Shown: piece after piece, positions 7,583 to 16,876 of the stretch
How the letters are laid out: each line of letters begins with the position of its first letter
Position numbering within the stretch: position 1 is the first letter of the stretch
NCBI RefSeq assembly: GCF_017309585.1
Contig: NZ_CP071321.1
Coordinates: 1,426,001 to 1,490,000 of the forward strand
Direction of reading: 5' to 3'
DNA length: 64,000 nucleotides
From: Nitrogeniibacter aestuarii
GTDB lineage: Bacteria; Pseudomonadota; Gammaproteobacteria; Burkholderiales; Rhodocyclaceae
Position numbers and translations under genes: made by a program
The notes under the pieces: generated by a model
The model's input: only the letters and a program-made list of their open reading frames with translations
Databases searched by the model: none
Told to the model about the DNA's origin: nothing

Positions 7583-8290
7583 ATGCCCGAAACCGGTTAC
7601 TTCGCTGTCTTTCTCATTGGCCTGCTCGGTGGAACGCACTGCGTCGCCATGTGCGGCGGGATTGTGGGCGCGCTGACCGTTCAGATCCCCGGGCAGGTCA
7701 AGCGCCAGTGGCCGATCCATCTCACCTATAACCTCGGCCGCATCACCACGTATACGGCGCTCGGGGCCCTGCTCGGGGCCATCGGCTCGGTGGGCTTGTT
7801 GTTTGACAACTTTCTGCCGGTCCAGATGACGCTGTATGTGCTCGCCAACGTCATGCTCGTGGCACTCGGCCTGTACCTCACCGGTTTCACCAAGTTGCTG
7901 GCTCCCATCGAAAAAGCAGGGCATGGCATCTGGAAGCGTGTTCAACCACTCACCCGGCGTTTCCTGCCGGCGCGTGGGCCAGCGCAAGCCTTTCCGCTCG
8001 GATTGCTGTGGGGGCTGATTCCGTGCGGGCTCATCTACTCGGTGCTTGCCACTGCACTGGTCACCGGGTCGGCGGCCCGAGGGGCAGGGTTGATGCTGGC
8101 CTTCGGTCTTGGCACCTTGCCCAACCTGTTGCTGGCCGGCATGTTGCTCAAGCGTCTGAGAGGTATCACGCGCAATACTTGGGTGCGCACGGGCTCCGGC
8201 ATTCTCGTCCTGGCGTTTGGCGTCTATGGCCTGATCAACGCCCCGACGCTGGGTGCGGCCTTGTGGAGTGGGGTGGTCTGCCACACCTGA
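7583..8290 (+). CDS. TauE/SafE-DsbD-like membrane protein of the cytochrome/copper type
   Basis: The 235-residue protein has six or seven transmembrane helices. It carries GGTHCVAMCGG (C20, C24) and, in a second half, WGLIPCGLIYS (C148), the Cys pattern of the DsbD-like branch annotated as sulfite exporter TauE/SafE. This branch is usually found near cbb3 oxidase maturation genes (ccoGHIS), fnr, hemN and copper ATPases, as here. The conserved intramembrane cysteines suggest thiol-disulfide or Cu(I) transfer rather than sulfite export. The substrate is not known. It follows hemN by 55 bases and may be co-transcribed with it. Confidence 0.75.
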   Translation: MPETGYFAVFLIGLLGGTHCVAMCGGIVGALTVQIPGQVKRQWPIHLTYNLGRITTYTALGALLGAIGSVGLLFDNFLPVQMTLYVLANVMLVALGLYLTGFTKLLAPIEKAGHGIWKRVQPLTRRFLPARGPAQAFPLGLLWGLIPCGLIYSVLATALVTGSAARGAGLMLAFGLGTLPNLLLAGMLLKRLRGITRNTWVRTGSGILVLAFGVYGLINAPTLGAALWSGVVCHT

Positions 8291-8368
8291 AGGGAAAGGG
8301 CACTGCGGCGCACGACATGGAAAGGCGCGCTATCATGTCTATATTCAGTTTCTCTAATGGAGTAAGCC

Positions 8369-8752
8369 GTGGCCAAAACCAGTCATGACCTCGTCGTCGA
8401 GGCCAAATCCAAGATCAAGGAAGTGTCCGTGGTCGACGCCCGCGAAATGATCCAGAGCGGCGCGGTCGTGCTCGATGTGCGCGAACCTGGCGAATTCGAG
8501 AACGGGCATGTACCGGGCGCCATCAACTTGCCGCGCGGTCTGCTGGAATTCAAACTGGCCGCCACCCCCGAACTCAATCAGCCGGACACACCCATTGTGG
8601 TCTACTGCAAGACCAGCGGTCGCTCTGCGCTGGCCGTGGCAACCCTGGCGGACATGGGCGTGACCAATACCGTGAACATGGGTGGCGGCTACGATGCCTG
8701 GGCCGAAGCGGGTTATCCGACCGACAAGCCGCCCGCAATCGATTACAACTGA
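8369..8752 (+). CDS. Rhodanese-like domain protein
   Basis: The 127-residue single rhodanese domain has active-site C80 in the loop CKTSGRSA, the Asp-Val-Arg-Glu block (DVREPGEFENGHVPGAIN) and the closing GGYDAW. It would transfer sulfane sulfur in the cytoplasm; the in vivo acceptor is unknown. The start is a GTG at 8369 with GGAG six bases upstream. The stop overlaps the 3' end of the convergent MerR gene by 10 bp. No signal peptide is seen. Confidence 0.88.
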   Translation: MAKTSHDLVVEAKSKIKEVSVVDAREMIQSGAVVLDVREPGEFENGHVPGAINLPRGLLEFKLAATPELNQPDTPIVVYCKTSGRSALAVATLADMGVTNTVNMGGGYDAWAEAGYPTDKPPAIDYN

Positions 8753-9159
8753 TCGGCCGGCTCGTCCGGATGGGCGAGCGTATGCAGGATGGGGCAGGGC
8801 TGGGCCTCGCTGCCATGCGCGCAGCAGATCACCAGCTCGGCCAGGGCCTGCTTCATGGACTGGAGTTGTTCGATCTGCGCTTCGATGCGGATCAGTTTTT
8901 CAGAGGCGATCTGTCTGGCCAGCGTGCGGTCCTCGTGCTCGTCGAGATCCAGCAGCTCGGCAATCTCGTCGAGCGAAAATCCCAAGGCCTGAGCGCGCTT
9001 GACGAAGCGCAGGCGGGAGAGCACGTTCTGGTCGTAGCGGCGGATGCTGCCGCCGGGTAGCGCCGGCGTGGGCAGCAGACCGCGTCGCTGGTAGTAGCGT
9101 ACGGTCTCGACCCCGACGTCGGCCGCCTTGGCCAACTGGCTGATGGTCATCGATGACAT
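8743..9159 (-). CDS. MerR family metal-responsive regulator beside copA
   Basis: The product has 138 residues. The N-terminal winged helix contains TISQLAKAADVGVETVRYY and the following helices contain RFVKRAQALGFSLDEIAELL. A long dimer helix ends in ELVICCAHGSEAQPCPIL. The C-terminal cysteines C112, C113 and C122 give C-x8-C, the MerR spacing, rather than the C-x7-C of CueR. The dimer-helix position that is Cys in MerR/ZntR and Ser in CueR is neither here (DRTLA). Divergent placement from copA and a mer-like operator indicate control of copA, probably by Cu(I), Ag(I) or Au(I). The metal is uncertain, so no symbol is given. Confidence 0.85.
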   Translation of the reverse strand: MSSMTISQLAKAADVGVETVRYYQRRGLLPTPALPGGSIRRYDQNVLSRLRFVKRAQALGFSLDEIAELLDLDEHEDRTLARQIASEKLIRIEAQIEQLQSMKQALAELVICCAHGSEAQPCPILHTLAHPDEPADQL

Positions 9160-9180
9160 GCGAACCCCGTTGAAAGTGTG

Positions 9181-9212
9181 TTGACTCTGTACTCAGGTAC
9201 GGAGTTTAGACT
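9181..9212 (+). promoter_or_regulatory. MerR-type promoter/operator of copA
   Basis: The -35 TTGACT (9181-9186) and -10 TAGACT (9207-9212) are 20 bp apart, the over-long spacer typical of MerR-activated promoters. Within the spacer is the dyad ACTCTGTAC (9184-9192) / GTACGGAGT (9197-9205). The GTACGGA arm matches the classical mer operator half-site. The copA ATG is 30 bp downstream. Confidence 0.8.
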
Positions 9213-9241
9213 CATATCCATTGAATGGTTCGGAGTTCATC

Positions 9242-11647
9242 ATGAACGCACCCCAACCCCTGGCCACTGCACCACAGCAACTGGATCTGCCCATTGAAGG
9301 CATGACCTGCGCTGCCTGCGCTTCGCGCATCGAGCGTGTTCTCAACCGATTGCCGGGCGTGGACGCTCAGGTCAATCTTGCCGCCGAGCGCGCGCGCGTC
9401 CGCATCGATGGCAGCGAGACGGACCGTAACCAGGTGGTCGACAGCATTCGCAAAGCGGGTTTTCAGGTGCCTGACACGCACCAGGAACTGGCGATCGAAG
9501 GCATGACCTGCGCCGCCTGTGCCACCCGTCTGGAAAAAGTCCTGGGCCGGGTCGATGGCGTCGAAGAGGCAACCGTCAATTTCGCCACCGAAACAGCGCA
9601 GATGCACTACCGGCCCTGGGACGTGGTCCTATCCGACATCTTCGCTGCCGTCGAGAAGGCGGGGTTCACGGCGCACCCCCACGGCGACGACAGCCGCACA
9701 CAGGAAAAAGCCCGCAAGGTCGCCCTGTGGACGGCTGAGCGTAACCGGTTCTTCATCGCGCTTGTGCTTACCTTGCCGCTCGTGGCGCAAATGCCGTTCA
9801 TGTTCTTCGGTGACGGCGGGCATGACCTGATTCCGCGTGGTTGGCAATGGGTGCTGGCCACGCCGGTGCAATTCTGGATCGGCGCGCGTTTCTATCGGGG
9901 GGCGTGGTCGGCGCTGCGCGGCGGCGGTGCCAACATGGATGTGCTCGTGGCACTCGGCACCTCCATGGCCTACGGTTTCAGTGCCGTGGTGACGGCGCTG
10001 GGACTGCATCAACACCATGTGTATTTCGAGGCCTCGGCAACCATCATCACCCTGGTGCTGATGGGCAAACTGCTTGAAGCCCGCGCCAAGGCGAAAACGG
10101 CAGACGCAATCGAATCCCTGGTGCGTCTGCAGCCGCGCACGGCGTGGGTGGAGCAGGACGGCCAGCTCGAGGAAGTGTCCGTCGACAGCCTCAAGCCGGG
10201 GCAGGTGTTCGTGGTGCGTGCCGGCGACAGCGTGCCGGTCGATGGCGAGGTGGTTTCGGGCCGGTCAGCGATTGATGAATCCATGCTGACCGGCGAGAGT
10301 TTGCCAGTGGGCAAGAGCGCAGGTGACAAGGTGTTTGCCGCGACGGTCAATGGCGAGGGTGCGTTGCGTTGTCGAGCCGAGGGCGTCGGCAGCAACACCT
10401 TGCTCGCGGGCATCATCCACATGGTGGAACAGGCACAGGGGTCCAAGGCGCCGGTGCAGCGCCTGGCCGACAAGGTGTCGGCGGTCTTCGTGCCCGCGGT
10501 TGTGGGGCTTGCGGTGCTGACGTTCATCGGTTGGTGGCTCGTGGCCGGAGACGCCGTGCAGGCGCTGGTGAACGCGGTTGCGCTGCTGGTGATCGCCTGC
10601 CCGTGTGCGCTGGGCCTGGCAACGCCCACGGCAATCATGGTGGGCACCGGGCAGGGGGCGCGAGCGGGCATTCTGGTCAAGAACGCCGAGGCGCTCGAGC
10701 GCGCGGAGAAGCTCGCGGTGCTGGCAGTGGACAAGACCGGCACGCTCACCGAAGGCAAGCCGGCGGTTGTCGACGTGCAGACCTTTGCCGGTTTTGAGCG
10801 CCAACAGGTGCTCCAGGCAGCGGGGGCGCTCGAAGCGGTGAGCAGCCATCCTCTGGCGCGGGCCATCGTGGCCGCCGCAGGTTCGACGGCTGCGGCCGCC
10901 GAGGTCGATACCGTGCCGGGCAAAGGGCTTCAGGGTGAGATCGACGGCCGTCTGTGGCGGGTCGGCAGTCCGGATTTCCTGCGAGAGCAGGGTGTTGATG
11001 TCCCGGGGGAGGCGATCGAAGCGCTGGTCCGCGCCGGGCGCACGCCGGTGGCCGTCGGTGCCGATGACACCCTGGCCGCCCTGATTGCCATTGCCGATCC
11101 GGTCCGCGAAACGTCGAAGGCGGCTGTCGCTCGATTGCAGGCCGAGGGGGTTCGCGTGGTGATGCTCACGGGCGACCACCCGGGTACGGCTGCGGCGGTG
11201 GCGGGCGCGGTGGGCATCGATGATTATCAGGCCGGCGTGATGCCTGGCGACAAGGCTGCAGCGGTGGCAAGGCTTGCCTCCGACAAAGGGCTGGTCGGCA
11301 TGGCGGGCGACGGCATCAATGATGCGCCGGCGCTGGCGGCGGCCGACGTGTCCTTCGCCATGGGCGGTGGCTCGGATGTGGCGCTGGATGCGGCCGATGT
11401 GACGCTGGTGCGGAACGACCTGAACAGCGTTGCCGATGCCGTGGATCTGTCGCGGGCAACGCTGGCGAAGATCCGTCAGAACCTGTTCTTCGCATTTTTC
11501 TACAACGCGCTGGGCATCCCGCTCGCCGCGTTGGGTTTTCTCAATCCGGTGGTGGCCGGTGCCGCGATGGCGGCCAGTTCGGTGTCGGTGGTGAGCAATT
11601 CGCTGCTGCTGCGTCGCTGGCAGCCGGGGCGTGGTAGTCGCCGCTGA
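9242..11647 (+). CDS. copA: Copper-translocating P1B-type ATPase
   Basis: The 801-residue Cu(I)/Ag(I) exporter lies in the inner membrane. It has two N-terminal heavy-metal-associated domains with GMTCAAC (20-26 and 87-93). The intramembrane CPC motif is at 453-455, followed by the phosphorylation site DKTGT (497-501), the SSHPLA histidine-proline signature of P1B pumps, and GDGINDAPA. The start at 9242 is preceded by GGAG at six bases, and an upstream in-frame TTG at 9221 is less likely. It is controlled by the adjacent MerR-type promoter and followed by copZ. Efflux also supplies copper to respiratory oxidases in some bacteria. Confidence 0.95.
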   Translation: MNAPQPLATAPQQLDLPIEGMTCAACASRIERVLNRLPGVDAQVNLAAERARVRIDGSETDRNQVVDSIRKAGFQVPDTHQELAIEGMTCAACATRLEKVLGRVDGVEEATVNFATETAQMHYRPWDVVLSDIFAAVEKAGFTAHPHGDDSRTQEKARKVALWTAERNRFFIALVLTLPLVAQMPFMFFGDGGHDLIPRGWQWVLATPVQFWIGARFYRGAWSALRGGGANMDVLVALGTSMAYGFSAVVTALGLHQHHVYFEASATIITLVLMGKLLEARAKAKTADAIESLVRLQPRTAWVEQDGQLEEVSVDSLKPGQVFVVRAGDSVPVDGEVVSGRSAIDESMLTGESLPVGKSAGDKVFAATVNGEGALRCRAEGVGSNTLLAGIIHMVEQAQGSKAPVQRLADKVSAVFVPAVVGLAVLTFIGWWLVAGDAVQALVNAVALLVIACPCALGLATPTAIMVGTGQGARAGILVKNAEALERAEKLAVLAVDKTGTLTEGKPAVVDVQTFAGFERQQVLQAAGALEAVSSHPLARAIVAAAGSTAAAAEVDTVPGKGLQGEIDGRLWRVGSPDFLREQGVDVPGEAIEALVRAGRTPVAVGADDTLAALIAIADPVRETSKAAVARLQAEGVRVVMLTGDHPGTAAAVAGAVGIDDYQAGVMPGDKAAAVARLASDKGLVGMAGDGINDAPALAAADVSFAMGGGSDVALDAADVTLVRNDLNSVADAVDLSRATLAKIRQNLFFAFFYNALGIPLAALGFLNPVVAGAAMAASSVSVVSNSLLLRRWQPGRGSRR

Positions 11648-11668
11648 CTATCAGCAAGGAGTTCAGTC

Positions 11669-11875
11669 ATGGAAACAGCACAGTTCAAGGTCGAAGGCAT
11701 GAGTTGCGGCGGATGCGTCAAGGGCGTGACCGCAGCGCTGTCGGCGGTTGAGGGCGTGACCGATGTCAAGGTCGAGCTGGAGGCCGCTCAGGCGACGGTG
11801 CAGTACGACCCGGCCAAGGCCACGGTCGCCCGCTTGCATCAGGCGGTGGAGGACGCAGGCTTCGACGTGGCCTGA
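11669..11875 (+). CDS. copZ: CopZ-like copper chaperone
   Basis: The 68-residue heavy-metal-associated protein has a single GMSCGGC metal-binding loop near residues 10-16 and the full beta-alpha-beta-beta-alpha-beta length. It binds Cu(I) in the cytoplasm and delivers it to CopA. AAGGAG lies upstream of the ATG, and the gene starts 21 bases after copA, so the two form one operon. The 3' end overlaps the convergent GGDEF-EAL gene by 37 bp. Confidence 0.93.
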   Translation: METAQFKVEGMSCGGCVKGVTAALSAVEGVTDVKVELEAAQATVQYDPAKATVARLHQAVEDAGFDVA

Positions 11876-14802
11876 TAGTGCAGATCGATCTGCATCTGAC
11901 GGAAGTCGGTGCGTGACAGGGGTCTGGCGTAGAGGTAACCCTGCGCAAGGTCACACCCCAGTTCGCTCAGGAAGGCTTCCTGGGCTTCGGTTTCCACCCC
12001 TTCGGCAATCACCTTCATGTCGAGGTTGTGACCGATGCCGATGATGGCCCGGGTGAGGTGGGCGTCTTCCTTGTCGTCGGGGAGGTCGTCGATGAACGAG
12101 CGGTCAATCTTGAGTTTGTCGAGCGAGAAGCGCTTCAGATACCCGAGTGAAGAGTAACCGGTGCCGAAGTCGTCGATGGCGAGTTTGACGCCCAGCGACT
12201 GCACCGCCTTGAGCGTTGACGAGACGTGGTCCTGGTTGGTCATCAGGGCGCTTTCGGTGACCTCGAGCTCCAGCAGGTCCGGCGGGAAGCCGGTTTCGCT
12301 GAGTGCTTCGAGGACAACGGCGTCGAACTGGCCACGGCGCACCTGCATGGCCGATACATTCACAGCAATGGTGATGTCGGGAAGCCCTTCGTCGCGCCAT
12401 TTCTGGCCATTGGCGCAGGCCTGGCGAAGAATCCAGGCGCCCAAGGGCACGATCAGGCCGGTCTCTTCGGCAATCGGGATGAACTGATCGGGTGGAATCA
12501 TGCCGCGCTCGGGGTGGTGCCAGCGCACCAGCGCCTCCGCGCCGACCAGCTGACCGCTGCGCAGGTCGAACTGGGGCTGGAATGCGAGGGCAAATTCATG
12601 GCGCGACAGGGCACGCCGCAGATCGTTTTCCAGTTCCAGACGCAGCTGAGCGCGTTCGTTGAGTTCGCTGGTGAAGAACTGATACCCGTTGCGGCCGTTT
12701 TCCTTCGCGTGATACATGGCGGCGTCGGCGTTCTTGAGCAGGATGTCGCGGTTGTCGCCATCCTCCGGAAAAACGGTGATGCCGATGCTCGGGGTGATGG
12801 TCAGCTCATGCCCGTCCAGATAGAAGGGGGCGGCCAGTGACGAAATCATCTTGGAGGCGATCGTCGCTGCGCGCCCGGGCGTGTCCAGCTCGGTGAGCAG
12901 CACCACGAACTCGTCACCCCCGAGGCGGCTGACGGTGTCGCTGCCGCGCACGATGCCGCTCAGCCGGTGTGCCACCTGGCGAAGCAGTTCATCGCCCACG
13001 GCGTGTCCCAGTGAGTCGTTGATGTTCTTGAACCGGTCGAGATCGATGAACAATACGGCCAGATGGTGACCATGGCGGCGCGCGGACAGGATGGCACTGG
13101 CCATGCGGTCGAGCAGCAGGACCCGGTTCGGCAGGCTGGTCAGGGCGTCATATTCAGCCAGGTGGCGGAGTCTTTGTTCGGTTCTCTTCTGGTCAGATAT
13201 GTCGGAGATCGAGACCACGAAATGGGTGGCATGGCCGGCGTCGTTGGTGACTTCACCCACCGAGACCCATGCCGGGTAGGCGCTGCCGGAAGGGCGGACC
13301 AGTTCCAGTTCGCCGGTCCAGTGGCCTTCGCGCTGGATTTCGGCCGCCGTGGTCAGCCAGATGCGGCTGTCGGTAAAGCCGTCGGTCAGTAGGTCGGCGC
13401 AATGGCGCCCGATGAGGCCCGAGCGAGTGAAACCGCTGATGCGCTCGAGTGCCGGATTGACCGAGACGATACGGAAACGATGGTCAAGGATGGCAATGGC
13501 CTCCTTGCTCGCTTCGAACACCTGGGCGGACAGCCGCAGTTCCTGCGCGTTTTCGCTCAAGGCCCGGTTCCGGCTGGCAATGTCGGTGTGGTAGTGCTGA
13601 AAACGCGCTTCGATCCAGCGATAGAAGAGCACTGACAGCAAGATGGCAATCGTGGTGACTGCCAGCATGATGAGCGCAGTGAGCCGAAAATCATTCGCCG
13701 TGGCGGTCGAGATGGACTGGCGTTCTTCGGCAACCAGCGCGTCGATCTGGTCGAGCGGTGAGATCGAAACCAGCGTCCATCCCCATTCGTCGGGCATCGA
13801 GGCATAAGCCAGATAGCGACGCGACGGCTGGGCGCTGGTCGGTGGTACCTCGAATTTGACAACGCCGCCACCGCGCAGGCTTGCGTCCGCAAACCGGCTC
13901 ACGTTTCGTAGCAGTGGGTGCGAGTTTTCGGCGAGGGCGGCACGCATCAGGGGGGCTGGCGCCGCAATGAGATGGCTGTCCCGGTCAAGCACCATCAACA
14001 CATCGCTGTCGACGCTGGAGCCCGAGGCCGCTTTGTTGTTTGCGCGCGCCGAAAGCTGCTCGAGCATGCGGGTACGGAGGCTGGCGTAGGCCGCATGAAC
14101 GAATTCGCTGTTGCCAATCGTCCAGCCCAGGGGCTCGACGATGCGAACGTAGGCGACGGCGTCGGCCATGGCTTCATTTTCCCCGCGCGGATGCCACCGG
14201 AAGCGAACGGAATGAGCCGCGTTTTCATCAGCGGCAATACGTCGGAACTCATCGGCAAAGGCGAGCCCCGTATCGTCCCGCAATCCGGTGAGATGCTGAC
14301 CCTCCAGCTGGGGCGCGAGCGGAAAATGCAGTGCTGTTCCGTCCTGTCCAATGACGAACCCGGTACCCGCGCCATCAAGATTACGTAGTGGCCGAATGGC
14401 CTCGAGAATGAAGGTTTCGATCTGGGCGGGGGCTATTTCCCCCTGGACGGCATGGTAGAGCGCACTGATGAGGTCATGTTGCTCGTCGGTGCGCTGGCGC
14501 AATGCGTCCTGAAGATCGGCCGCGAAACGGGCTCGATGGGTCTTGAGCTCCTGACTCAGGTAGTCGATCTCGCCGGCCAGCAGTCGTTCGCGATTGGCGA
14601 TGGCGCGTTCGGCGATCTCACGGATCTGGTCCGAGGTGGCTTGCTGGTGACGATAGACATAGTAGGCGCCCATGCCGATGACCAGACTGAGCACAAGCGT
14701 CATCATCCCGCCGAGGATGACCCGGGGGAGCCAGCGTTCGATGCCGGTGGTGCTGTCTGTCTGCCACGCCGCACGAGGCGGGCTCTCAGGCGGCTGCCTC
14801 AA
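11839..14802 (-). CDS. Membrane-bound sensor with PAS, GGDEF and EAL domains
   Basis: The 987-residue c-di-GMP protein has a TM helix at about 26-50, a roughly 320-residue periplasmic region resembling a double Cache sensor, and a second TM at about 375-398. A PAS domain (about 415-545), a GGDEF domain and an EAL domain follow. The GGDEF motif (628-632) is intact, with an inhibitory I-site RGSD at 619-622 placed five residues before it. The EAL triad is at 756-758 with DDFGTGYSS downstream. Both synthesis and hydrolysis of c-di-GMP are therefore possible. The ligand of the periplasmic domain is unknown. It is transcribed alone and overlaps copZ at the 3' end. Confidence 0.92.
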   Translation of the reverse strand: MRQPPESPPRAAWQTDSTTGIERWLPRVILGGMMTLVLSLVIGMGAYYVYRHQQATSDQIREIAERAIANRERLLAGEIDYLSQELKTHRARFAADLQDALRQRTDEQHDLISALYHAVQGEIAPAQIETFILEAIRPLRNLDGAGTGFVIGQDGTALHFPLAPQLEGQHLTGLRDDTGLAFADEFRRIAADENAAHSVRFRWHPRGENEAMADAVAYVRIVEPLGWTIGNSEFVHAAYASLRTRMLEQLSARANNKAASGSSVDSDVLMVLDRDSHLIAAPAPLMRAALAENSHPLLRNVSRFADASLRGGGVVKFEVPPTSAQPSRRYLAYASMPDEWGWTLVSISPLDQIDALVAEERQSISTATANDFRLTALIMLAVTTIAILLSVLFYRWIEARFQHYHTDIASRNRALSENAQELRLSAQVFEASKEAIAILDHRFRIVSVNPALERISGFTRSGLIGRHCADLLTDGFTDSRIWLTTAAEIQREGHWTGELELVRPSGSAYPAWVSVGEVTNDAGHATHFVVSISDISDQKRTEQRLRHLAEYDALTSLPNRVLLLDRMASAILSARRHGHHLAVLFIDLDRFKNINDSLGHAVGDELLRQVAHRLSGIVRGSDTVSRLGGDEFVVLLTELDTPGRAATIASKMISSLAAPFYLDGHELTITPSIGITVFPEDGDNRDILLKNADAAMYHAKENGRNGYQFFTSELNERAQLRLELENDLRRALSRHEFALAFQPQFDLRSGQLVGAEALVRWHHPERGMIPPDQFIPIAEETGLIVPLGAWILRQACANGQKWRDEGLPDITIAVNVSAMQVRRGQFDAVVLEALSETGFPPDLLELEVTESALMTNQDHVSSTLKAVQSLGVKLAIDDFGTGYSSLGYLKRFSLDKLKIDRSFIDDLPDDKEDAHLTRAIIGIGHNLDMKVIAEGVETEAQEAFLSELGCDLAQGYLYARPLSRTDFRQMQIDLHYQATSKPASSTA

Positions 14803-14945
14803 TCCGATGTCTCCTGTGAGCGTGGTGTGTTTGGGGAGCCATTTCGTTTTTACGACATCGGGGCGGGGGACTTGAGCCCGTGAGCGTTCGGCAAACTGGC
14901 CGCCAGCGCGTATAATCGCGACAATTTTTCAACGGGAGGGGAAGC

Positions 14946-15470
14946 ATGGGCTTCGATCAAGTCAAGGCCGGCAAGGACGTGCCTAACGACATCAACGTCA
15001 TCATCGAGATCTCGGCTCAGGGCGAGCCGATCAAGTTCGAGGTGGACAAGGATAGCGATTGCATTTTCGTGGACCGTTTCATGGGCACGAGCATGCGCTA
15101 CCCGGTCAACTACGGCTACGTGCCGCACACGGTGGCTGGCGACGGTGATCCGGTCGACGTGCTGGTGGTCACCCCGTTCCCGCTGCCGCCGGGTTCCGTG
15201 ATCCGTTGCCGCCCGGTCGGCATCCTGAAGATGGAAGACGAGTCCGGTATCGATGCCAAAGTCGTCGCCGTGCCGGTGTCCAAGCTGACCCCGCTGTACG
15301 ACAACGTCCAGACGACGGACGATCTGCCCGAGCTGCTGATGAAGCAGATCGCGCACTTCTTCGAGCACTACAAGGATCTCGAGCCCGGCAAATGGGTCAA
15401 GGTCACCGGCTGGGGCTCTGTTGAAGACGCCCGTCAGGAGATTCTGACCGGTATCGCCAACGACAAGTAA
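14946..15470 (+). CDS. ppa: Inorganic pyrophosphatase
   Basis: The 174-residue family I soluble pyrophosphatase hydrolyses PPi to phosphate in the cytoplasm, pulling biosynthetic reactions forward. The Mg-binding signature DGDPVDVLV (D66, D68, D71) and the substrate-binding blocks FVDRF and [10 protein letters not shown] are intact. Length equals the E. coli enzyme. AACGGGAGGGG precedes the ATG. It is monocistronic, ended by a perfect bidirectional terminator. Confidence 0.97.
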   Translation: MGFDQVKAGKDVPNDINVIIEISAQGEPIKFEVDKDSDCIFVDRFMGTSMRYPVNYGYVPHTVAGDGDPVDVLVVTPFPLPPGSVIRCRPVGILKMEDESGIDAKVVAVPVSKLTPLYDNVQTTDDLPELLMKQIAHFFEHYKDLEPGKWVKVTGWGSVEDARQEILTGIANDK

Positions 15471-15488
15471 TCGCGTCGTTCGCCATGT

Positions 15489-15516
15489 AAAAAGCCCGCG
15501 GATCCGCGGGCTTTTT
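15489..15516. terminator. Bidirectional terminator between ppa and the acyltransferase gene
   Basis: A perfect 28-base palindrome consists of AAAAAGCCCGCGGA followed by its reverse complement TCCGCGGGCTTTTT. It works for ppa on the plus strand and for the convergent gene on the minus strand, whose stop codon it touches. Confidence 0.93.
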
Positions 15517-16648
15517 ATTGTCCGTCACTGTGTCGGAAGGGTTGCCGTTCGTTGAGTTCGTCCAGGTACAGCGAGACGCCATGACGTTCCCGGCGCAGGA
15601 AGTCGTCAATGGCGTTGGCGAAGCGTGGCTCTCGAATCCAGTGCGCTGAGCATGTGGGGGTCGAGAGCAGACCGCGCGAGAGTTTGTGCTCGCCCTGGGC
15701 GCCGCCTTCGAAGCGTTTGAGCCCATGGCGAATCGCATGTTCGATGGCCTGGTAGTAGCAGGTTTCGAAATGCAGGCAGGAGACATCCTCCATGGCGCCC
15801 CAGTAGCGTCCATAGAGGGCTTCGTCGTCTTGCAGAAACCAGGCGCAGGCGATGGCGGTGCCGCCACGATGGGCGACGACCAGTCGTGTCTGATCGGGCA
15901 TGGATGCATGCAGACGCGCAAAGAAATCCTTGTTCAGATACGGCATGGAGCGGCGTATGGCGTAGGTGGTCGCGTAGCACTGGTAGAAGAAATCGAGCAG
16001 ATCCTCGCCAATCTGGTCACCGGAGAACCATATGAACTCGATCCCGGCGTCGCGCACCTTGCGCCGTTCCTGTCGGATCTTCTTGCGCTTCTCCCGGGTC
16101 AGTGACTCGAGAAAACCCTGAAAGTCGTCATAGCCGGGGTTCTTCCAGTGAAACTGAACACCCTCGCGAATCATCATGCCGGCACCGGCCAGCAAGGCAG
16201 CTTCTTCCCGGGTGGGAAACAGGACGTGGAAAGACTCATGCCCGCCCGACTGGATCGACTGCATCAGCGCAGCGACCAGATTCTGTCTGTGCATGGGCGA
16301 GGCACCCAGGACCCGTCGCCCGGGAACCGGCGTAAATGGTATGGCGCTGAGCCATTTGGGGTAGTACGTCAGGCCGTGTTGCTCATAGGCCTGGGCCCAG
16401 GCCCAGTCAAAGACATATTCACCCCAGGAATGCTGCTTTTCGTACAGGGGCATGGCGGCCACGAGCGTCTCCCCCTCCCACAGCGTGGCATGGTGCGGAG
16501 ACCAGCCGGAGTCGCCACCGACGGCGCCACTTTCCTCCAGGCTCGACACGTAGGCATGGGACAGACACGGCTGAGCGCCCGCCAGTTCATCCCACGCTGT
16601 CGCGCGGAGATCGGCCAGGCGGGTGATGAAGCGAAGCTCAGAAGTCAT
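15515..16648 (-). CDS. COG3146-type GNAT/FemAB-like N-acyltransferase
   Basis: The 377-residue cytoplasmic protein has the conserved features of the PF04339 peptidoglycan-recognition/FemAB-like group. These are an N-terminal CLSHAYVSSLEESG block, SWGEYVFDWAWA, SAIPFTPVPGRR, KRKKIRQERRKV in the middle, and LHFETCYYQAIEHAI...GAQGEHK near the C-terminus. These proteins have a double GNAT-like fold and presumably acyl-transfer activity, but substrates are not established. It is a single gene with its own start and shares only the terminator with ppa. Confidence 0.82.
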   Translation of the reverse strand: MTSELRFITRLADLRATAWDELAGAQPCLSHAYVSSLEESGAVGGDSGWSPHHATLWEGETLVAAMPLYEKQHSWGEYVFDWAWAQAYEQHGLTYYPKWLSAIPFTPVPGRRVLGASPMHRQNLVAALMQSIQSGGHESFHVLFPTREEAALLAGAGMMIREGVQFHWKNPGYDDFQGFLESLTREKRKKIRQERRKVRDAGIEFIWFSGDQIGEDLLDFFYQCYATTYAIRRSMPYLNKDFFARLHASMPDQTRLVVAHRGGTAIACAWFLQDDEALYGRYWGAMEDVSCLHFETCYYQAIEHAIRHGLKRFEGGAQGEHKLSRGLLSTPTCSAHWIREPRFANAIDDFLRRERHGVSLYLDELNERQPFRHSDGQ

Positions 16649-16763
16649 GTGGCGCAGTGATTCCGTTCAATCGAGCATGGACCGGTCGTTCGGAGTGGTG
16701 GTTCCCGCTGCCTCATTTTTAGGCAGCGGAAAAATTCCCAATCCGATCATTGTCGGGCCGGTT
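16649..16763. other. Upstream intergenic part with a hairpin
   Basis: CCGCTGCCT (16705-16713) pairs with AGGCAGCGG (16721-16729) around a 7-base loop. No T-tract follows on the plus strand. Read on the minus strand the T-run precedes the stem, so it is not a standard terminator. Nothing else is evident before the DnaA-box cluster. Confidence 0.4.
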
Positions 16764-16809
16764 TTATCCACCCATTATCCACAGGCTTGTGCACGCGTGC
16801 TGTGAATAA
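16764..16809. promoter_or_regulatory. Cluster of three DnaA boxes upstream of nadE
   Basis: Within 46 bp lie TTATCCACC (16764-16772, one mismatch), TTATCCACA (16775-16783, perfect high-affinity box) and TGTGAATAA (16801-16809, perfect reverse-strand TTATTCACA). The first two are in the same orientation 11 bp apart. The ATG of nadE is at 16877. The replication-origin genes dnaA, dnaN, gidA and parA are absent nearby, so a regulatory or DnaA-titrating site is likelier than oriC. Confidence 0.6.
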
Positions 16810-16876
16810 ACCGAAATCGCTCGAACGCCTTTGTGGCGGGCACAAAAGACCGCGCTGACGGTATAGTTACACCGAT

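Noticed and set aside
16705..16729. Intrinsic terminator for the acyltransferase or another gene
   Set aside because: The hairpin is at the 5' side of the minus-strand gene, and the T-run is on the wrong side of the stem for it.
16764..16809. Chromosomal origin of replication
   Set aside because: Three DnaA boxes but no AT-rich unwinding element beside them and no dnaA, dnaN, gyrB, parAB or gidA nearby.
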